Shown here one piece after another: positions 59,930-64,000 of a DNA stretch of 64,000 nt. Location: contig NZ_CAJPUX010000002.1 in the NCBI RefSeq assembly GCF_905397285.1, forward strand, positions 682,001-746,000, read 5' to 3'. The position numbers were made by a program, and so were the translations under genes. The notes beneath the pieces are model-generated. The model was not told where the DNA came from. It worked only from the letters and a program-made list of their open reading frames with translations, and did not search any database. Source of the stretch: Cupriavidus plantarum. GTDB lineage: Bacteria; Pseudomonadota; Gammaproteobacteria; Burkholderiales; Burkholderiaceae. Positions within the stretch are counted from its first letter, which is position 1; every line of letters begins with the position of its first letter.

Positions 59930-61206
59930 CGATTGCGTTCCAGTTGATCGAGCAGCAACAGAAGGGCCAGCAGCGGAATGTTCTTGGTCAGCGGGCCATA
60001 TGGATGCAGCCAGAACTCTGGCAGACGGACGCTGATGATGGCGGTGTAGCCGAGTATCAGCGCGATCTGCGCGAGCCATAGCCAGCGTGGGCGGCGCGGC
60101 AACACGGTCAGCACGCCCAGCAGCAGGTCCAGCAGGGCGGCACCATACAGCGCGAACGGCCGCAGCGCCGCCGGCACGCCGGCGCGTTCGAGCAGCGCAA
60201 GGCTGTCCGCGATGGGGTACAGGCCCAGCGACACGGCCGCGGTGACGATCCACAGGAACGCCACGCTCCAGCGCAGCAGCGGCGCGACCCAGCCTATCAG
60301 CGCCGCAATGCCGAGGGCGGGTCCCCGGTCAGCGTCGATAAAGGTGTCCGCCGCGCGCGGCGCACGGCCGAGCAGGGCCTTGGTTTCCACGGCCGGGGCG
60401 GCATTGCCGCGCGCGAGCATGTCGACCGCGTCGCGGCTGATCAGCGCGCCCGGCAGACGCTCGGCGACGGCCGCGGCGCCGCGCGCCAGCGCCAGGGGCA
60501 CGGGAATGACGCGCGTGTGCGACCGGAAGCCCATGGCGCGGCGGAGCGTCGCCAGATAATCGCGAAACGGCATCGGCGCGGGGCCGACCAGCGCGCATCG
60601 GCGGGTTGCCCCACGCATCGGCCGCAGCAGAGCGGATGCCACGGCGGCCGCCACGTCGTCCACATGGATGGGCTGCACCGGCGACCGGCCGCCATCGGGC
60701 AGCACCGCGACCGGCATCGCGGCAAGCGTGCGGAACAGGCCCGAACTCTGCCCGTCGTCGCCATAGACCAGCGAGGGCTGGAGCACGATGCCTTCGAGTC
60801 CGCCCGACAGCAGCGCCTGATCCGCGGCGTGCTTCGTGCGCAGGAACGGCGTGCGCGCGGCATCGTCGGCGCCGAGGGCCGACAACTGCACCACGCGCGC
60901 GATGCCTGCATGCCGGCACGCGGCGAACAGCGCGATCGGCGCCACGCGCTGGACCACGTCGAACGTCGCCTCGGGCGTTTCGCGAAAGATGCCCACGAGG
61001 TTCACCACGGCGTCCACCCCCGACAGGATCCCCGACCATGCGGGGGCTTCCTGCAAGCATGCGAGGTCCACGGCACGGTATTCGCTTGCGCCCGCGACAT
61101 CGGCGACATCCGGCCGCCTCACCCCCGCAATCACATGCACGTCCCGATCTCCGAGCATTCGTACCACCCGACGGCCCAGGAACCCGCTTGCCCCCAGCAC
61201 GAGCAC
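59911..61206 (-). CDS. NAD-dependent epimerase-like and DoxX-type membrane fusion protein
   Basis: A 431-aa protein. The N-terminal half (1-290) is an atypical extended short-chain dehydrogenase with the nucleotide loop LGASGFLGRRVV, followed by VNLVGIFRE and LVYGDDG. The C-terminal part (about 300-430) has four membrane helices of the DoxX type, ending NIPLLALLLLLDQLERNRW. The start shown is a GTG, since the upstream frame lies antisense to a membrane-protein gene and does not look like a protein. It is coupled to the DUF2269 gene. Role unknown; a quinone or sugar-nucleotide reaction at the membrane is possible. Confidence 0.82.
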   Translation of the reverse strand: MLVLGASGFLGRRVVRMLGDRDVHVIAGVRRPDVADVAGASEYRAVDLACLQEAPAWSGILSGVDAVVNLVGIFRETPEATFDVVQRVAPIALFAACRHAGIARVVQLSALGADDAARTPFLRTKHAADQALLSGGLEGIVLQPSLVYGDDGQSSGLFRTLAAMPVAVLPDGGRSPVQPIHVDDVAAAVASALLRPMRGATRRCALVGPAPMPFRDYLATLRRAMGFRSHTRVIPVPLALARGAAAVAERLPGALISRDAVDMLARGNAAPAVETKALLGRAPRAADTFIDADRGPALGIAALIGWVAPLLRWSVAFLWIVTAAVSLGLYPIADSLALLERAGVPAALRPFALYGAALLDLLLGVLTVLPRRPRWLWLAQIALILGYTAIISVRLPEFWLHPYGPLTKNIPLLALLLLLDQLERNRWTTSR

Positions 61207-61698
61207 GCGCGGAGCGGGGCCGCCGTCATCCTGCGGCGCGCGGCGATCTCCGGTGCGAGCGCGAGCCTCGTGTCGACGGGCATCCTCGCGCTTGCCGGCG
61301 TGCGCGACTGCGCCAGCGCCGTGGCGCCGATCAACGCCGTCAGCCACTGGCTCTGGGCCGACCGCGCCTTCCGCCGGCATGACCTGACGGTGGCGCACAC
61401 GGTGATGGGTTACGTGATCCATCATGCGATGTCGGTAATGTGGGCCGCGGGATACGAGGGGTACCTCGCATGGCGCAACCCGCGCGAGAGCCTGCTCCAC
61501 GCCATCGGCGCGGGCGTCGCCTTCGCGGCGGTCGCGGCCGTCGTCGATCTGCGGCTGACGCCCGAGCGCCTGACGCCGGGCTTCGAGCGCAAGCTGGCGC
61601 CGCGCGCGCTGCTCGCGGTGTACGTGGGGTTCGGCCTCGCGTTATCGGCGGTCAAGGTATGGAAATTTTTCATGGGCGGGCGGCAACGCGATGGATGA
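61135..61698 (+). CDS. hypothetical membrane protein
   Basis: A 187-aa protein with four likely membrane segments, including ISGASASLVSTGILALAG, HTVMGYVIHHAMSVMWAAGY and LLAVYVGFGLALSAVKVW. The INAVSHWLW and VIHHAMSVMWA motifs recur in small Burkholderiales membrane proteins of unknown function. The start is uncertain: the ATG at 61135 makes the first 72 bp antisense to the divergent epimerase gene, while a GTG at 61270 would cut the first helix. The overlap argues for a tight divergent arrangement. Confidence 0.65.
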   Translation: MHVPISEHSYHPTAQEPACPQHEHARSGAAVILRRAAISGASASLVSTGILALAGVRDCASAVAPINAVSHWLWADRAFRRHDLTVAHTVMGYVIHHAMSVMWAAGYEGYLAWRNPRESLLHAIGAGVAFAAVAAVVDLRLTPERLTPGFERKLAPRALLAVYVGFGLALSAVKVWKFFMGGRQRDG

Positions 61699-61801
61699 AG
61701 CGTCGTTGCATGCGGGATGCACTGTCCATGCCACGGGCTGGCATGCCCGTTGCGACGGAGAACATTGGACACGTTGTCCGAGACCCATACCGGAGACAGA
61801 C

Positions 61802-62026
61802 ATGGCACAGCAACAGAATCAGGGCAATCAGCAGCAGAACCAGGGCGGCCAGCAGAACCAGGGCGGCCAGCAGAGCGGTCAGCAAGGCGGGCAGCAGAAT
61901 CAAGGTGGCCAGCAGAGCGGCCAGCAGAATCAGGGCGGCCAGCAAAGCGGCCAGCAGAATCAGCAGAACAGCGACCAGCGCCAGCAGGGAGGCAGCCAGC
62001 AGGAACGTCGCGAGGAACGCGAGTAA
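61802..62026 (+). CDS. Gln-rich low-complexity repeat protein
   Basis: A 74-aa protein in which about 34 residues are Gln, with Gly, Asn and Ser making up most of the rest. The core is a set of NQGGQQSGQQ-type repeats from tandem CAGAATCAGGGCGGCCAGCA-like DNA, closed by a charged QQERREERE tail. There is no signal peptide. GGAGACAGAC precedes the ATG. It resembles prion-like or assembly-prone proteins in composition, but no function can be given. A GGACA-CGT-TGTCC dyad lies upstream at 61767-61779. Confidence 0.7.
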   Translation: MAQQQNQGNQQQNQGGQQNQGGQQSGQQGGQQNQGGQQSGQQNQGGQQSGQQNQQNSDQRQQGGSQQERREERE

Positions 62027-62157
62027 CGGTTGCGCGGGGCGGGTCCACGAGGCCCACTCCGCGTATCTGCGCGGATCCGTTGTCGCGCCAAACCGCCGTC
62101 AATCGAGAGCGGCCGTGCGAACTCGCGCGCGCCGCTCTTTCTCATTTGGAGCGGATC

Positions 62158-64000
62158 GTGCCCTCTGGCCCACGTGTTGAAGATCTCCTGCGTTACGAGC
62201 GCATCCGCGAACTCGATGCGCATCCCACGGAACGGCGCATCGCCTACACGGTAGAAAATGCCGACGAGGCGAACGACAGTTACCAATCCGCGATCTGGAT
62301 CGTCGATGCCGACGGCGGATCGCCACGGCGCATGACGGCCGGACTATCTCGCGACAATTCGCCGAAATGGTCGCCGGACGGCAAGACCATCGCGTTTCTG
62401 TCGAACAGGGCCGGCGGCATCCAGGTCTACCTGTTGCCTGCCGAAGGCGGTGAAGCAACACAGGTGGGCAATTTCCAGCAGGGTGTGGTCGATATCACAT
62501 GGTCCCCGGATGGCGGGTCGCTCGCTGTCATCGCAGTGCTACCGAACGCGCCCGTGTCCCTGAGCGGGGACAACGCACCCGCGACGACGGGTCAGATCGA
62601 GATCGTATCGAGGCTGCCTTACAAGCTCGATGGCATGGGATATACGCTGGGCGAGGTGACGCACCTGTTCGTCATGGACGCCGCCACAGGCAACGCGCGT
62701 CAGCTCACGTCCGGGCCGTTCGAGGTCCGCGCGGCGGAGTGGTCGCCGGATGGGCGGCAGATCTACATTGGCCGCACACGCGAAGGGCGCCTCGCGCATC
62801 GCACCGACATCTGGTCGATCGACGTGTCTACGAAGGAGGCGCGGCAGATCACGCAAGACATCGGCATGGCCCAGACCCCTAAGTGCGCGCCACAGTGCGC
62901 GCAGGAAGGACAATATGTCGTGTTCACGGGCAGCAGGCACGAAGGCGACGCGCAGGTGCGCCTGTGGCTGTACGACGTCGCGTCGGAAGAGGTTCGCTGC
63001 GTGGGCGGCGACGCGCTCGAGGTCGTCGATGGTCAGAGCATCAGCTGGGACCGCGATGGACGCGGGGTGCTGTTGCTGGCGGCGCGCAGAGGCATACAGG
63101 AGGTGGCGCATATCGCGCTGGAGGATGGGGCGTACGACACGGTGGCGGCCGCGGATGGGCATATATCTGGCTTCAAGCGGCTTCACGATGACGCGGTGGC
63201 CGCTTTTGCGGAATCCGTATCAAAGCTCAACCAGCTCTACCTCTACGAACGTGAATCCGCGCCGCGCGCGCTGACGGCACTCAATGCATGGTGGCGGGAT
63301 CGGCGCGCGCCGAGAGTCGCTTACCGCCAGTTCTCGGTCCCCGACGGCGATGGCGGCATGGAGGCCGTGGATGGATGGGTCATTCGCCCGCCGGGCGACG
63401 ATCGTCCCGGTCCGCTGCTCATCGACGTACACGGCGGGCCAGCGAGCTACGTGTTGCTTTCGTACGCCTCGCATCCCTATTGGCAGTCGCTCGCGGACGC
63501 GGGATGGACCATCCTCGCCCTCAACGCAGTGGGGTCGAGCAGTTACGGGCGAGAGTTTTCGAACCGGCTGCGCGAGCGTTGGGGCGAACTCGATCTGCCG
63601 CAGCATCTTGCCGCCGCATCGACGCTCGAGGAAGAGGGTGTGTGCGACGGGCGCCGGGCCATCGCCGGGAAATCCTATGGCGGCTATGCCTCGGCGTGGG
63701 CGGTTACGCACGCGCGGTGCTTCCGCGCGGCGGTGGTCATGGCGCCGGTGGCGGATATCGAGGCGCACTATGGCAGCTCGGACAGCGGCTACTATGCCGA
63801 CGAATACGAGATGGTCGGCAGGCCGTTAGAGGGCGCGGACGACGAGAATCGCGAGCCTTATAGCAGAGCTTCGCCCAGGCGCTACACCAGTCACGTGGTA
63901 ACGCCGACGCTGATGCTGCACGGGAAGGACGATCAGCGCTGTCCGGTGACGCAGTCGGAGGACTTCTTTGTGCGCGTCATGACGACGTCGGAAGCGCCCG
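62158..64000 (+). CDS. S9-family peptidase (acylaminoacyl-peptidase type), 3' end outside window
   Basis: The first 614 codons of a cytoplasmic oligopeptidase. An N-terminal beta-propeller (about 20-375) shows repeated WSPDG blades (KWSPDGKTIAF, TWSPDGGSLAV, EWSPDGRQIYI). The alpha/beta-hydrolase domain follows from about residue 390, with DVHGGPASY, the nucleophile Ser506 in GKSYGGYA and the acid Asp592 in HGKDDQRCP. The catalytic His lies beyond the window. The GTG start is supported by TTGGAGCGGATC. It should trim short peptides from the N-terminus. It follows the Gln-rich gene after 130 bp. Confidence 0.9.
   Translation, partial: MPSGPRVEDLLRYERIRELDAHPTERRIAYTVENADEANDSYQSAIWIVDADGGSPRRMTAGLSRDNSPKWSPDGKTIAFLSNRAGGIQVYLLPAEGGEATQVGNFQQGVVDITWSPDGGSLAVIAVLPNAPVSLSGDNAPATTGQIEIVSRLPYKLDGMGYTLGEVTHLFVMDAATGNARQLTSGPFEVRAAEWSPDGRQIYIGRTREGRLAHRTDIWSIDVSTKEARQITQDIGMAQTPKCAPQCAQEGQYVVFTGSRHEGDAQVRLWLYDVASEEVRCVGGDALEVVDGQSISWDRDGRGVLLLAARRGIQEVAHIALEDGAYDTVAAADGHISGFKRLHDDAVAAFAESVSKLNQLYLYERESAPRALTALNAWWRDRRAPRVAYRQFSVPDGDGGMEAVDGWVIRPPGDDRPGPLLIDVHGGPASYVLLSYASHPYWQSLADAGWTILALNAVGSSSYGREFSNRLRERWGELDLPQHLAAASTLEEEGVCDGRRAIAGKSYGGYASAWAVTHARCFRAAVVMAPVADIEAHYGSSDSGYYADEYEMVGRPLEGADDENREPYSRASPRRYTSHVVTPTLMLHGKDDQRCPVTQSEDFFVRVMTTSEAP

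Overview
The window is GC-rich and densely coded on both strands, with short intergenic gaps. The gene content points to a Burkholderiales beta-proteobacterium, most likely close to Cupriavidus or Ralstonia. It has three orphan Bug/TctC solute receptors, a CaiB-type CoA transferase with an enoyl-CoA hydratase, many LysR regulators beside small catabolic units, a ClsA-type cardiolipin synthase, a manganese catalase, and a LexA box of the beta/gamma-proteobacterial type. The genus is an inference from style. I see no rRNA, tRNA, CRISPR array, transposase, integrase or phage gene, so this looks like accessory chromosome or chromid rather than a recent island.

0-7 kb: a truncated zinc-ribbon gene under a near-perfect LexA box, a tannase-family lipoprotein, a DUF302 protein, a methyl-accepting chemotaxis protein, an L-lactate permease-family transporter, and an acyl-CoA thioesterase preceded by a short overlapping leader frame. 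7-16 kb: an acyl-CoA operon (CoA transferase, Bug receptor, enoyl-CoA hydratase), a LysR gene divergent from a glutathione S-transferase plus a PNPOx-FNR-ferredoxin fusion, then LysR and AraC regulators linked by two matching LysR-type palindromes. 16-29 kb: a purine unit (NCS2 permease coupled to a deaminase, divergent LysR), two more LysR units, an MFS plus M81 metallopeptidase operon, and a GntR/amidohydrolase/two-receptor locus.

28.7-37.3 kb: a large CheB-CheR-PAS-GAF protein, an acyl-CoA ligase/IclR/CHMI operon closed off by a degenerate HAD gene and a strong terminator, then an EAL phosphodiesterase overlapping a receiver protein that lacks key residues. 37.5-48 kb reads as an envelope and osmotic-stress neighbourhood: cardiolipin synthase, TetR, a Tyr/Gly-rich lipoprotein, a small TFPASDP protein, an EEP hydrolase coupled to a PLD-VTT protein, and an MscS-type channel. 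48.6-64 kb: a CBS-GGDEF-EAL protein, a DUF985 cupin, a coupled MBL-hydrolase and FdhF-like molybdoenzyme pair, an HWE/HisKA_2 kinase, an M30 metallopeptidase lipoprotein, the manganese catalase, an epimerase-DoxX plus DUF2269 pair, a Gln-rich repeat protein, and an S9 peptidase cut by the window end.

Two themes recur. The first is local one-regulator/one-operon catabolism: five LysR, one AraC, one GntR, one IclR and one TetR gene, with operator-like palindromes readable in several divergent gaps. Three of these gaps contain T-N11-A dyads as expected for LysR boxes. The second is small, hydrophilic, probably disordered proteins (at about 6.7, 40.8, 55.8 and 61.9 kb) interspersed with envelope, second-messenger and oxidative-stress genes, which suggests a dispersed stress regulon.
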